This document shows positions 16,128 to 24,874 of a stretch of 64,000 bases of DNA, in pieces (position 1 is the stretch's first letter; every line of letters starts with the position of its first letter). Source of the DNA: Devosia sp. SD17-2 (GTDB lineage: Bacteria > Pseudomonadota > Alphaproteobacteria > Rhizobiales > Devosiaceae); NCBI RefSeq assembly GCF_029201565.1, contig NZ_CP104002.1, positions 3,935,001 through 3,999,000 of the forward strand, given 5' to 3'. The position numbers and the translations under genes are program-made. Under the pieces are notes generated by a model that worked only from the letters and a program-made list of their open reading frames with translations, ran no database searches and had not been told where the DNA came from.

Positions 16128-17159
16128 ATGACCACATTGCTGTCGGCCCTTTGTGGCGATGATGAAATCGAGGCGCTGCTAAGCGATGCGCGGCAGGTGG
16201 CGGCGATGCTGGCGTTTGAGCGGGCGCTGGCCGAGGCGAGTGCGGATTGCGGCTTTATCGGCGCGGATGCTGCGGCCGCCATTGGCGCGGCGATTGATGG
16301 CTTTGAGCCGGATTGGGCGGTGCTCCAGGTCGGCATGGCGCGGGATGGCGTGGTGGTGCCGGCGCTGGTCAAGCAGTTGCGGGGCACAATCGCCGAGCCG
16401 GATGGCGCGGCGCTGCATCGCGGGGCAACCAGTCAGGATGCGATCGATACGGCGCTGATGGTGCAGCTGGCCGATGTATTCAGTGTTTACGAAAAGCGAC
16501 TGAGCGGACTTCTCGACCAGTTGGAGGCGCTGGCAAAAGCGCATGGCGAGACGGCGCTGATGGCGCATACGCGCATGCAGGTGGCGCTGCCGACGACTTG
16601 GGCCGCCAAGATTGCCAGCTGGAGCGAACCGCTGGGCCGGCATCTGCGCGCACTGGCGGCGCTGCGGCGGAGCCTGCTTGTCGTGCAATTGGGTGGGCCG
16701 GTGGGCGACGGCGGCAGCTTTGAGGGCCATGCCGAAGCCATTCGGGCCGGCATGGCGCAGCGACTGGGCCTGGGGATCGCGACGCCCTGGCAGACGCAGC
16801 GCGATCCGATCGTGGCGCTGGGCAGCGTGCTCGCACAGATCAGCGGGAGCCTCGGCAAGATCGGCGCCGATATTGCGCTTCTGGCGCAGAATGAAGTGGC
16901 GGCAGTCAAGCTCGCGGGCGGTGGCGGTTCGTCGGCGATGGCGCATAAATCCAACCCGGTGTACGCCGAAGTGCTGGTGGCATTGGCGCGGTACAACGCC
17001 GGATTGTCGGGTATTCTGGGGCAGGCACAGGTGCATGAATATGAGCGCTCCGGTGCGGCCTGGACGCTCGAATGGCTGACGCTGCCGCCGATGCTGATCA
17101 GCTGCGGGGCAAGCCTGAGGCTCGGGCAGGCGGTGCTCGGCCAGCTGCGCATCGGCTGA
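16128..17159 (+). CDS. pcaB: 3-carboxy-cis,cis-muconate cycloisomerase
   Basis: A 343-aa member of the fumarase/aspartase superfamily that lactonises 3-carboxy-cis,cis-muconate to gamma-carboxymuconolactone. The family signature SSAMAHKSNPVYAE is near residue 265-278, and HRGATSQDAIDTALMVQ, carrying the TSQD substrate motif, is near 95. It is shorter than the roughly 450-aa Pseudomonas enzyme because it lacks most of the C-terminal domain; shorter PcaB proteins are common in rhizobia. Closes the protocatechuate branch up to beta-ketoadipate. Confidence 0.94.
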   Translation: MTTLLSALCGDDEIEALLSDARQVAAMLAFERALAEASADCGFIGADAAAAIGAAIDGFEPDWAVLQVGMARDGVVVPALVKQLRGTIAEPDGAALHRGATSQDAIDTALMVQLADVFSVYEKRLSGLLDQLEALAKAHGETALMAHTRMQVALPTTWAAKIASWSEPLGRHLRALAALRRSLLVVQLGGPVGDGGSFEGHAEAIRAGMAQRLGLGIATPWQTQRDPIVALGSVLAQISGSLGKIGADIALLAQNEVAAVKLAGGGGSSAMAHKSNPVYAEVLVALARYNAGLSGILGQAQVHEYERSGAAWTLEWLTLPPMLISCGASLRLGQAVLGQLRIG

Positions 17160-17284
17160 GTCACAGGGCCGCATGGGGGCCGACAGGGATCGTTTTCCTT
17201 GACCTTCACCCCCATTTCGCCATCAAGGGGCCCAGATTGGGGCGTATCCGCCCGAGATTACTGCCGTCGACAAGGAATTTGCGC

Positions 17285-17866
17285 ATGCGGGCACGAGTGA
17301 CAGGCCTAGCGGCAACCATGGCCATGGCCGTCGTGATCTCTGGTTGTTCCATGGCGGCGCTGAAGCCCCTGCCCGGCAACAAGCAGGCGGCGATCCCGGC
17401 GACGAGTGCCATCGAAACCCTCGCTGCGGCAGCGACGCCTGAAGGCCATGTGCCCAAGGCCAATGCTGTGCCGCGCGCCAATCCCGAAACCCTGCTCGGC
17501 TTTGCGCAGAGCGAACGCGGCTCGCTCGACGGGCTGATTTCCCACTATTCCAGCGTCTATAATGTGCCCGAGAGCCTCGTGCGCCGGGTGATCGTGCGCG
17601 AGAGCAATTACAATCCGGCAGCACGCAACGGGCCTTATTACGGGCTGATGCAGATCAGCCACGCCACCGCGCGCGGCATGGGCTATTCCGGTGAGGCCGC
17701 AGGCCTTCTCGATGCCGAGACCAATCTGCGCTATGCGGTGCGCTATCTGGCCGGGGCCTATATCACGGCCGGCGGCAACCATGACCGCTCGGTGCAGTTT
17801 TATGCGCGCGGCTATTATTATGACGCCAAGCGCCTGGGGCTCCTGCAGAAGAGCGGGTTGCGCTAG
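17285..17866 (+). CDS. Lytic transglycosylase lipoprotein (SLT domain)
   Basis: A 193-aa exported protein. The start at 17285 gives a lipoprotein signal (MRARVTGLAATMAMAVVISG) with lipobox cysteine C21; a longer upstream frame overlaps pcaB and lacks this. The SLT domain occupies about residues 80-190, with the catalytic glutamate E106 in VIVRESNYNP and the GLMQI motif at about 116-120. It should cleave peptidoglycan glycan strands from an outer-membrane anchor, in growth or machinery insertion. Not functionally linked to neighbours. Confidence 0.9.
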   Translation: MRARVTGLAATMAMAVVISGCSMAALKPLPGNKQAAIPATSAIETLAAAATPEGHVPKANAVPRANPETLLGFAQSERGSLDGLISHYSSVYNVPESLVRRVIVRESNYNPAARNGPYYGLMQISHATARGMGYSGEAAGLLDAETNLRYAVRYLAGAYITAGGNHDRSVQFYARGYYYDAKRLGLLQKSGLR

Positions 17867-17874
17867 GGCGGAAG

Positions 17875-17965
17875 ATCCCCCTCATCTCGACCGCAATTCG
17901 CTGCGCGAATTCGGTGTGCCCTTCGGGCACCTTCTCCCTCAAGGGGAGAAGGCGATAGCCGATTG
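17875..17965. repeat. Intergenic palindromic repeat between SLT gene and ohr
   Basis: Contains GAATTCGCTGC-type arms around 17899-17912, TGCCCTTCGGGCA (17919-17931), and TTCTCCCTC...GGGGAGAA (17933-17951). The TTCGGGCACCTTCTCCCTC stretch recurs at about 25053-25071. Between convergent genes, so it may also work as a terminator. Confidence 0.6.
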
Positions 17966-17977
17966 ATCGTCCCATCG

Positions 17978-18403
17978 TCAGACGACGTCGAGGCTCACCT
18001 CAAACCCGTTGCGGCTGACTTCGCTGTAGGGGCAGATGATGTGGGCGCGCTGGACGATGTCCTCAACCTTTTCCCGATCCAGCCCCGGCACGTCGACCTT
18101 GAGCGCGGCCTGGATCCAGAACCCTTCGCCATCCGGCCTGTCGCGGAAACTGACCTCGGCGGTGACTTTTGCGTCGTCGGGGATCTTGTCGCCGCTCTTG
18201 CGGGCGGCAGCCTTCATGGCGCCGAGGAAGCAGGCGGAGTAGCCGACGGCAAAGAGCTGTTCGGGATTGGTGCCGCGCGCGCCATCACCACCCATTTCCT
18301 TGGGCGTAGTCAGGGTGACATCGAGCACGCCATCATCGGTAGCGCCGTGGCCGGAGCGACCGCCAGTCGAGGTGGCGCGCGCCGTGTACATGATCTTGGT
18401 CAT
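17978..18403 (-). CDS. ohr: Organic hydroperoxide reductase, Ohr (OsmC/Ohr family)
   Basis: A 141-aa thiol peroxidase that reduces organic hydroperoxides. Both redox cysteines are present, C58 in GYSACFLGAM and C124 in HIICPYSEV, as are the Ohr active-site arginine R16 in STGGRSGHG and the glutamate E48 in NPEQLFA. Length is standard. The usual MarR-type regulator OhrR is not adjacent. A small inverted repeat CTCTGT/ACAGAG at 18476-18490 lies in the divergent promoter shared with the beta-lactamase. Confidence 0.95.
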   Translation of the reverse strand: MTKIMYTARATSTGGRSGHGATDDGVLDVTLTTPKEMGGDGARGTNPEQLFAVGYSACFLGAMKAAARKSGDKIPDDAKVTAEVSFRDRPDGEGFWIQAALKVDVPGLDREKVEDIVQRAHIICPYSEVSRNGFEVSLDVV

Positions 18404-18531
18404 CAGGCTTCTCCTTGGGTTTATGATTGGGTAACCACGCAGTCTATCAGGCCGGTTCCGTCACAAAGCCGCCAGCTCTGTCGGACAGAGAGAAGACCAC
18501 GATGCGGCAATGATCGAAAGGGCGGTTTTTA

Positions 18532-19350
18532 ATGAGGACGAAGTGGATCTGGCTGCTCATGGGCCTGGTGGTAGGGCTGGGGCCGAGCGCGCCGGCAACG
18601 GCGCGGGATATCTGCACGCTCATTGCCGATGCCAGTTCGCGCGCAATCCTCGTTGAGGAGGGGGACTGCCAGTCCCCGGTGACCCCGGCCTCGACCTTCA
18701 AGCTGCCCCTGGCGTTGATGGGTTTTGAAGATGGGATCATCACCTCACCGACCACGCCGAAGCTGCCGTTCAAGGAGGGCTATGCCGATTGGGGCGGTGA
18801 GGCGTGGCAGCAGGACACGACCCCTGCCCTCTGGATGAAGAATTCCACCGTCTGGTATTCCCAGGTCCTGGCGCGGACGATGGGGCTCGAAAAACTGACC
18901 GCCTATGGCCGCGCCTTTGGCTATGGCAATGCCGATTTTTCCGGGGACCCCGGAAAGAACAACGGGCTGGAACGATCCTGGATTTCGTCCTCGCTCAAGA
19001 TTTCGCCGCTCGAGCAGGCCGGTTTCATCGCAGCGCTGGTGACCGGCAGCCTTCCGGTGTCGCGGCAGTCGCGGGATGGCGCGATGGCACTGGTCGAGGT
19101 GGCGGGCACGGTGGATGGCTGGGAGATTTCGGGCAAGACCGGATCGGCTTATCCGCGGCGGGCGGACGGCAATTTTGATCGCACGCGCGGCTGGGGCTGG
19201 TTTGTGGGCTGGGCCGAAAAGGGCGGTCGCACGCTGGTGTTTGCGCGGCTGGCGCAGGATGAGGCGCGCAATTCCATATCCGGCGGGCTGCGGGCGCGCG
19301 ATAGCCTGGTCAAACAGTGGCCAGAATTGCTGCGCGCGGCAGGGCTTTAA
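18532..19350 (+). CDS. Class D beta-lactamase (OXA-like)
   Basis: A 272-aa periplasmic serine hydrolase with a signal peptide (about 1-25). All class D motifs are present: S54-T-F-K57, S105-T-V107, Y131-G-N133, W150 (equivalent to OXA Trp154), K202-T-G204 and the WGWFVGW stretch at 221-227. C28 and C46 may form a disulfide. It is therefore probably active on beta-lactams, although chromosomal members in environmental alphaproteobacteria vary in spectrum. No mobile element, integron or resistance neighbour flanks it, arguing for an intrinsic gene. It overlaps the convergent HD-GYP gene by four bases. Confidence 0.93.
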   Translation: MRTKWIWLLMGLVVGLGPSAPATARDICTLIADASSRAILVEEGDCQSPVTPASTFKLPLALMGFEDGIITSPTTPKLPFKEGYADWGGEAWQQDTTPALWMKNSTVWYSQVLARTMGLEKLTAYGRAFGYGNADFSGDPGKNNGLERSWISSSLKISPLEQAGFIAALVTGSLPVSRQSRDGAMALVEVAGTVDGWEISGKTGSAYPRRADGNFDRTRGWGWFVGWAEKGGRTLVFARLAQDEARNSISGGLRARDSLVKQWPELLRAAGL

Positions 19351-20390
19351 GCGCTGGCGGCGAGCTCTGCCGGCGCCATCAGGGCTGCAATTTCAGCCCA
19401 GCGGGCGCGGAAGGCGTTGACGCAGACGGGATCGAAATGCGTGCCGGAGCAGTGAAGGATCTCGGCATAGGCCTTGGCGAGCGGCCAGGCCTTTTTATAG
19501 GGGCGCTCGGAGCAGAGGGCGTCAAAGACATCGGCCAGAGCGACGATGCGTGCCTCGATCGGAATATCACTGCCGGAGAGGCGGTCGGGATAGCCGGTGC
19601 CGTCCCATTTTTCGTGATGGCTCTGGGCGATCAGCTCGGCGGTGCGGATGAGATCGCTATCTCCGTTTTCAAGGATGCGGGCGCCAATGGCGACATGCTC
19701 GCGCATGATGGCCAGTTCCTCGGGCGTGAGCTTGCCGGGCTTGGAGAGAATGGCATCGGCAATGCCGATCTTGCCGATGTCGTGGAGCGGGGCGGCCAGA
19801 TAAATGGTGCGGCACCGCTGGGCATCGAGCCCGACGCCTTCGGCTATGATCTGGCTGATGCGGGCGACGCGCGAGACATGCTCGCCGATATCGCCGTCGC
19901 GATATTCAATGGCCCGGGCGAGGCGCCAGATGATCTCTTCCTCGCGCTCATGCAGATGGGCTGTAGCCGCCTCGACCTCGCGGGCGAGACGTTCGGCGTG
20001 GCTGGCCAGCTCCAGCTGGGCGCCGCGCAGGGCGAGCAGATTGGTGACCCGCGCCTGCAGCTCGATGGGATCGAAGGGTTTTGTCAGAAAATCATTGGCG
20101 CCGGACTGGATGGCCTCGATGCGCACCTGCTTGTCGATATCGGAGGTGACCATGATGATGGGCACGCTGCGATAGGTGAGGCGCTGGCGCAGGGCGGCGG
20201 TAAACTCCATGCCATCCATGTCGGGCATGATGTGATCGACGAGGACGAGATCGAATTGTTCGGCCTCGGCGCGGGCGAGCGCTTCGCGCGGATTGAGGCA
20301 GAGTTCGACATTGTCCGAGACGGACTGACGGATGATCGCGCCAAGCATGGCCAGACTCGATCTGGAATCGTCGACAATCAATAAACGCAC
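19347..20390 (-). CDS. Response regulator with HD-GYP phosphodiesterase domain (RpfG-like)
   Basis: A 347-aa cytosolic protein. The receiver domain (1-120) has phospho-acceptor D52 and K104 in FLTKPF. A short helical linker precedes an HD-GYP domain (about 150-335) with H203-D204 in LHDIGKIG and G266-Y-P268 preceded by HHEKWDGT. It should hydrolyse cyclic di-GMP when phosphorylated. The cognate kinase is not next door. Its stop overlaps the stop of the beta-lactamase gene. Confidence 0.93.
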   Translation of the reverse strand: MRLLIVDDSRSSLAMLGAIIRQSVSDNVELCLNPREALARAEAEQFDLVLVDHIMPDMDGMEFTAALRQRLTYRSVPIIMVTSDIDKQVRIEAIQSGANDFLTKPFDPIELQARVTNLLALRGAQLELASHAERLAREVEAATAHLHEREEEIIWRLARAIEYRDGDIGEHVSRVARISQIIAEGVGLDAQRCRTIYLAAPLHDIGKIGIADAILSKPGKLTPEELAIMREHVAIGARILENGDSDLIRTAELIAQSHHEKWDGTGYPDRLSGSDIPIEARIVALADVFDALCSERPYKKAWPLAKAYAEILHCSGTHFDPVCVNAFRARWAEIAALMAPAELAASA

Positions 20391-20498
20391 GTCCCGGCCC
20401 CCCGGCAGAACTCTCCGCCGAGACCCTATGGGGGAAGCTCTTAGTCGGAGCTTAACAGGAAGGCCGATCTTGTCTCGGAACCGGTCAATTCGCCTTTC

Positions 20499-21782
20499 CT
20501 ACTGTCGATCCTCAGAAAATTTATTGGCCGCGAAGGAATCCGGCTTCATTTCGATGGAGAAGCCGGGGCGCTCGGGCGGCATGTAGGCGGCGTTCCTGAT
20601 AATGCAGGGATCAAGGAAATGCTCGTGCAGGTGATCGACATATTCGATCACCCGGCCGGTCTTGGTGCCGGAGACGGCGATGTAGTCGATCATCGAGAGA
20701 TGCTGGACATATTCGCAGAGGCCGACGCCGCCGGCGTGGGGCCAGACGGGCTTGTTGTACTTGGCGGCCATGAGCAGGACGGAGAGCACCTCATTGAGAC
20801 CGCCGATGCGGCAGGCGTCGATCTGGACGATGTCGATGGCGTCGCGGGTGATGAACTGCTTGAAGAGAATGCGGTTCTGGCACATTTCGCCGGTGGCGAC
20901 CTTTACCGGGGCAATAGCCTGCCGGATTTTGCGGTGGCCCTCAACGTCGTCGGGGCTGGTCGGTTCTTCGATGAAGAACGGTTCAAACTTCTGGAGCGCC
21001 TTGACCCAGGTGATGGCTTGGTCGACTTCCCAGACCTGGTTGGCGTCGATCATCAGATAGCGATCCGGCCCCATGATGGAGCGGACGATGTCGAGGCGGC
21101 GGATATCGTCCTCGAGATCGCGGCCGACCTTCATCTTGATATGGGTGAAACCGGCGGCCACCGCCTCATTGGCAAGGCGGATCAGTTTTTCATTGGGATA
21201 GCCGAGCCAGCCGGCGGAGGTGGTGTAGCAGGCATAGCCCTCGGCGCGCAGAGTGGCGATGCGTTCGGCCTTGCCCGGTTCGGCAGCGCGGAAAATGGCG
21301 AGGGCTTCCTCGGGCGTGATGGCGTCGGTGAGGTAGCGGAAATCGATAATGGACACGAGCTGTTCGGGGCTCATTTCGCTGACATAGAGCCACACCGGTT
21401 TACCGGCCCGCTTGGCGAGGAGATCCCAGACGGCATTGACCACCGCGCCGGTGGCCAGATGCATGGCGCCCTTGTCGGGGCCGATCCAGCGCAGCTGGCT
21501 GTCGCCGGTGATGTGGCGCCAGAAGCGGCCGGGATTTTCCTCGATCCAGTCGAGATCGAGGTTTTTCACCCGATCGGTAAGGGCGTTGATCGCGGCGCAG
21601 ACGACTTCATTGCCGCGGCCAATGGTGAAGGTGAGGCCATGGCCTTCGAGGTCACCATCCGTACCGAGGACGACATAGGCAGCGGAATAGTCCGGGTCCG
21701 GGTTCATCGCATCGGACCCGTCGAGCGAGGCCGAGGTGGGGAAGCGGAGGTCGTGGGTTTTGAGCGATGTGATCCTGGTCAT
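20499..21782 (-). CDS. fucD: L-fuconate dehydratase
   Basis: A 427-aa enolase-superfamily enzyme that removes water from L-fuconate to give 2-keto-3-deoxy-L-fuconate. The N-terminal block with DGSDAMNPDPDYSAAYVVL is specific to FucD. Active-site residues are K216 and K218 (IKMKVG), metal ligands D246, E272 and E299, and H349 in WPHAGGVGLCE, mirroring the Xanthomonas enzyme. Last gene in the minus-strand locus transcribed from 26.7 kb. Its 3' end is about 10 aa shorter than the Xanthomonas protein, which seems harmless. Confidence 0.93.
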   Translation of the reverse strand: MTRITSLKTHDLRFPTSASLDGSDAMNPDPDYSAAYVVLGTDGDLEGHGLTFTIGRGNEVVCAAINALTDRVKNLDLDWIEENPGRFWRHITGDSQLRWIGPDKGAMHLATGAVVNAVWDLLAKRAGKPVWLYVSEMSPEQLVSIIDFRYLTDAITPEEALAIFRAAEPGKAERIATLRAEGYACYTTSAGWLGYPNEKLIRLANEAVAAGFTHIKMKVGRDLEDDIRRLDIVRSIMGPDRYLMIDANQVWEVDQAITWVKALQKFEPFFIEEPTSPDDVEGHRKIRQAIAPVKVATGEMCQNRILFKQFITRDAIDIVQIDACRIGGLNEVLSVLLMAAKYNKPVWPHAGGVGLCEYVQHLSMIDYIAVSGTKTGRVIEYVDHLHEHFLDPCIIRNAAYMPPERPGFSIEMKPDSFAANKFSEDRQ

Positions 21783-21793
21783 TTTCCAACTCT

Positions 21794-21925
21794 CCCAAAG
21801 GCCCCCTCACCCGCCGCTTTGCGGCGACCTCTCCCCCAAGGGAGAGGTGGGGCATCGCGCGCGACTGACGTGTCGGCTCCATCGTCCCCTCTCCCCTTGG
21901 AGGAGAGGGATAGGCTGAGGGGCCT
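21794..21925. repeat. Palindromic repeats between fucD and the SDR gene
   Basis: Three nested hairpins: CGCCGC/GCGGCG (about 21812-21826), CCTCTCCC/GGGAGAGG (21828-21847) and CCCTCTCC/GGAGAGGG (about 21890-21910). They interrupt a would-be operon, so they may adjust the downstream fucD level. Confidence 0.65.
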
Positions 21926-21942
21926 TAGCCCGGCAGAAGGCC

Positions 21943-22674
21943 TCAGCCCGTCCAGCCGCCGTCGATGATGTGGACCTGGCCGGTGGTGTAGGTGGCGCCG
22001 GCGAGATAGACGGCGAGGTCGGCGACCTCCTCGGGCTGGGCGATGCGGCCGATGGGCTGGCGGGCGATGAAGGATTTTTTCGCCGCCTCGAAATCGCCGG
22101 TGGCGTGCCAGCGCTCATGCAGGCTCGGACTTTCCACCGTGCCCGGGGCGATGGCGTTAATGCGGATATTGTGGGCGACGTAATCGGCGGCGACGGATTT
22201 GGTCAGCCCGATGACGGCGGCCTTGGAGATGGAATAGGCGGCGCGGTTTGGTACGCCCTTCACCGAGGAAGCGACCGTCGCCATGTTGATGATGGCGCCA
22301 TCGCGGCGCTCGATCATCTGCGGCAGCACGGCACGAATGGTGCGGATTTGCGCCCGGACGTTGAGATCGAGCGCGAAGTCGAGATCGGCATCGCTCATTT
22401 CGAGAATGGCGCCGCTGTGCACGACGCCGGCGCAATTGAAGAGCACATCGATGTGGCCGATCTCGGCGATTGCGGCGGTGACGTCATCATTGGAGAGCAC
22501 GTTGAGGACGCACGTGGTGATGCCGGGCGTACCATCGAGCTCGGCGAGCTTGGCCGCATTGATGTCGGTGGCAATGACCTGCGCGCCGGCACGGGCGAAG
22601 GCGAGGGCCGAAGCCTGCCCGATACCCTGGGCAGCTGCGGTGATAACAACGATTTTTCCGGCAAGGTCAGACAT
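21943..22674 (-). CDS. 2-keto-3-deoxy-L-fuconate dehydrogenase (SDR)
   Basis: A 243-aa short-chain dehydrogenase. The start at 22674 yields MSDLAGKIVVITAAAQGIG with the cofactor loop at residues 12-19, D37 in ATDIN favouring NAD, the FNCAG motif at 79-83, and catalytic S136/S137, Y147 and K151. It closely resembles the Xanthomonas L-fucose pathway enzyme, including SSVKGVPNRAAYSISKAAVIGLTKSVAA, and precedes fucD. It would oxidise the FucD product to 2,4-diketo-3-deoxy-L-fuconate. No diketo hydrolase follows, so that step must be encoded elsewhere. Confidence 0.88.
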   Translation of the reverse strand: MSDLAGKIVVITAAAQGIGQASALAFARAGAQVIATDINAAKLAELDGTPGITTCVLNVLSNDDVTAAIAEIGHIDVLFNCAGVVHSGAILEMSDADLDFALDLNVRAQIRTIRAVLPQMIERRDGAIINMATVASSVKGVPNRAAYSISKAAVIGLTKSVAADYVAHNIRINAIAPGTVESPSLHERWHATGDFEAAKKSFIARQPIGRIAQPEEVADLAVYLAGATYTTGQVHIIDGGWTG

Positions 22675-22757
22675 TTTGGTCTTTCGGTATTTTTGATCTC
22701 CATGCCATGCCCGCGTCGGGATGGCAGTCGGGAGAGGGTTCGAGATCATGGCTCATG

Positions 22758-22795
22758 TCACCCCCTCCCACCTCCCCCTGCGCGGGGGGAGGTAC
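22758..22795. repeat. Single C-rich palindrome between SDR and binding-protein genes
   Basis: ACCTCCCCC and GGGGGGAGGT pair around TGCGC at about 22770-22793. Same repeat theme as other gaps. Confidence 0.6.
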
Positions 22796-22835
22796 AGTGC
22801 AGTGGGTGTGGCTCAATCGTGCCACACCGCAAGCC

Positions 22836-23783
22836 TCAGTCGTAGAGCACGGCTGCGATTTCGGGGGCGTCCATATTGGTCGCATCGAACCAGGCAAAGC
22901 CGGAGTCGATGATCTTAGGCAGGTCTTCGCCGTTGAGCGCGCCGATGGCAGCCTTGACGGTTTCGTAGCCGATGCCGACCGGGTTCTGGGTGATGGCGCC
23001 GGCCATGACGCCGGAGGTGATCATGCCCTTCTGGGCGGCACCGCTATCGAAGCCGATGACGACGATTTCCGAGCCCAGTTCGGTCTTGCCATTGGCGACA
23101 CCGATGGCCGAGCCTTCATTGGCGCCGAAAATGCCCTTGAGATCGGGATTGGCGAGCAGGATCGACTTGGTGATTTCGGTCGACTGCAGCTGGTCGCCAC
23201 CACCATACTGGACGGTGACCACTTCGATATTGGGATAGACTTCCTTGATGCGATTGACGAAGCCATCGACGCGGTCGATGCCGGTGCGGCTGGTCTGGTC
23301 GTGGGCGACCACGGCGACCTTGCCTTCGCCGCCGATCAGCTCGGCCATCTTGTCGGCGGCAAGCGCGGCCGCCGCGACGTTATCAGTGGTGACCGTGGTC
23401 AGCGGGATGTCGCTGTCAACGCCACTATCGAAGGCGATGATCGGGATATCGGAGCTCTGGGCCTGTTGCAGCAGCGGGGTTGCGGCCTGGCTGTCGAGCG
23501 CGGCAAAGCCGATGGCGTCGGGCTGGCGCGAGAGGGCCGCGGCCAGCATGTCCATCTGACGGTCGACCTGGGTCTCGGTATCGGGGCCTTCGAAGGTCAC
23601 ATTGGCGTTGAACTCGGCAGCGGCCTTGTCGGCACCGGCCTTCACGGCCTGCCAGAACTGGTGCTGAAAACCCTTCGAGATGAGGGCAATGTCATATTTG
23701 TCCTGGGCGTGCACGGCTCCAGAAGTGGCGGCCAACATGGCCACGGCACTGAGTGCGCCGAGCAGGGTACGACGGTTGAGCAT
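22836..23783 (-). CDS. Sugar ABC transporter substrate-binding protein (RbsB-like)
   Basis: A 315-aa periplasmic receptor of the Peripla_BP_4 type. The ATG at 23783 follows GGGAGGA and begins a signal peptide (MLNRRTLLGALSAVAMLAAT, ending VHAQ). The mature part shows the ribose-binding fold, with DIALISKGFQHQFWQAVKAG at the start and VIGFDSGAAQKG in the second lobe. It partners the permease and ATPase encoded upstream. FucD and the SDR downstream suggest L-fucose or a related 6-deoxy or aldonic sugar as the ligand; this is inference. Confidence 0.9.
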   Translation of the reverse strand: MLNRRTLLGALSAVAMLAATSGAVHAQDKYDIALISKGFQHQFWQAVKAGADKAAAEFNANVTFEGPDTETQVDRQMDMLAAALSRQPDAIGFAALDSQAATPLLQQAQSSDIPIIAFDSGVDSDIPLTTVTTDNVAAAALAADKMAELIGGEGKVAVVAHDQTSRTGIDRVDGFVNRIKEVYPNIEVVTVQYGGGDQLQSTEITKSILLANPDLKGIFGANEGSAIGVANGKTELGSEIVVIGFDSGAAQKGMITSGVMAGAITQNPVGIGYETVKAAIGALNGEDLPKIIDSGFAWFDATNMDAPEIAAVLYD

Positions 23784-23875
23784 GGTTTTCCTCCCAAATG
23801 CTGCGGTGATTTTCGCGGGCATTTTTGTCTGCCTCTTGTTGGCGCGGAATGCGCGGATGGATTTTTCTTGAGGCG

Positions 23876-24874
23876 CTAAAGGGCGCGGCGCCGCAAGATA
23901 TCGGCATAGACGGCCAGGATGATGATCGTGCCGGTAACAACGGTCTGCCATTCCTGGGCGACGGAAAGGATGCGCAGACCATTGGCCAGCACGGAGATGA
24001 TGAGCGCGCCGATCAGCGTGCCAAGCACGGTGCCGCGCCCGCCCGAGAGCGAGGTGCCGCCGATGACCACCGCGGCAATGGCGTCGAGCTCATAGCCCTG
24101 GCCGAGCGCCGGCTGGGCCGAATTGAGGCGCGAGGCGATGAGGAGGCCAGCGACGCCACAGATGGCCCCGGCGGTGGAATAGACTGCGATCTTCCAGCGA
24201 TCGATATTGACGCCGGAGAGGCGCACCGCCTCCTCGTTCGAGCCTAGGGCGAAGGTGTAGCGGCCCAGCGCGGTCTTGGAGAGCACGAAGGCGGCGAGCA
24301 GCGCGACGGCGAAGAGGATGACCACGCCATTGGGAATGGGCAGAGCCGGAATGAGGGTGCCGACGATGGAGCCCTGGGCGATCTGGGTGAAGCCGGGCGT
24401 GTCATTGAAATAGATCGGGCGCGTGCCGGAGATGACCAGCGACAGGCCCTTGAGGATCAGCATCATGCCCAGAGTGGCGATGAAGGGCGGGACCTTGAGC
24501 TTTGCGACGATGACGCCCGAAATTGTGCCGCAGAAGGCGCCGGCGAGGATGGCCCCGACCACGCCGACCGGCAGGGGCAGGCCCAGATAGGTCAGGAGGA
24601 CGCCGGTGATCACGGCACAGAAGGTCATCAGCGTGCCGACCGAAAGGTCGATGCCGCCGGTGATGATGACAAGGGTTGCGGCAATGGCGAGGACGCCATT
24701 GACGGAGGTGGCCTGCAGGATCGCCAGAACGTTCTGGGTCTGCATGAAATTGGGCGAGGCCAGGGAGAAGACCACGATCAGCGCGATCAGCCCGGAAAAG
24801 GCCAGCAGCCGGTGAAAGGCACCGGAAATGCGGGGGCCGGATTTTTCAGCGGCGGGGGCGGTGGTGTCGGTCAT
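23876..24874 (-). CDS. Sugar ABC transporter permease (RbsC-like)
   Basis: A 332-aa membrane protein of the BPD_transp_2 family with about nine or ten hydrophobic helices. The start at 24874 (MTDTTAPAAEKSGPRIS) is preferred over an upstream codon lying in palindromic DNA. Typical stretches are ITGGIDLSVGTLMTFCAVI near 75-95, FIATLGMMLILKGLSL, and GGTSLSGGRGTVLGTLIGAL near the C-terminus. It forms the channel of the sugar importer with the preceding ATPase. Confidence 0.92.
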   Translation of the reverse strand: MTDTTAPAAEKSGPRISGAFHRLLAFSGLIALIVVFSLASPNFMQTQNVLAILQATSVNGVLAIAATLVIITGGIDLSVGTLMTFCAVITGVLLTYLGLPLPVGVVGAILAGAFCGTISGVIVAKLKVPPFIATLGMMLILKGLSLVISGTRPIYFNDTPGFTQIAQGSIVGTLIPALPIPNGVVILFAVALLAAFVLSKTALGRYTFALGSNEEAVRLSGVNIDRWKIAVYSTAGAICGVAGLLIASRLNSAQPALGQGYELDAIAAVVIGGTSLSGGRGTVLGTLIGALIISVLANGLRILSVAQEWQTVVTGTIIILAVYADILRRRAL

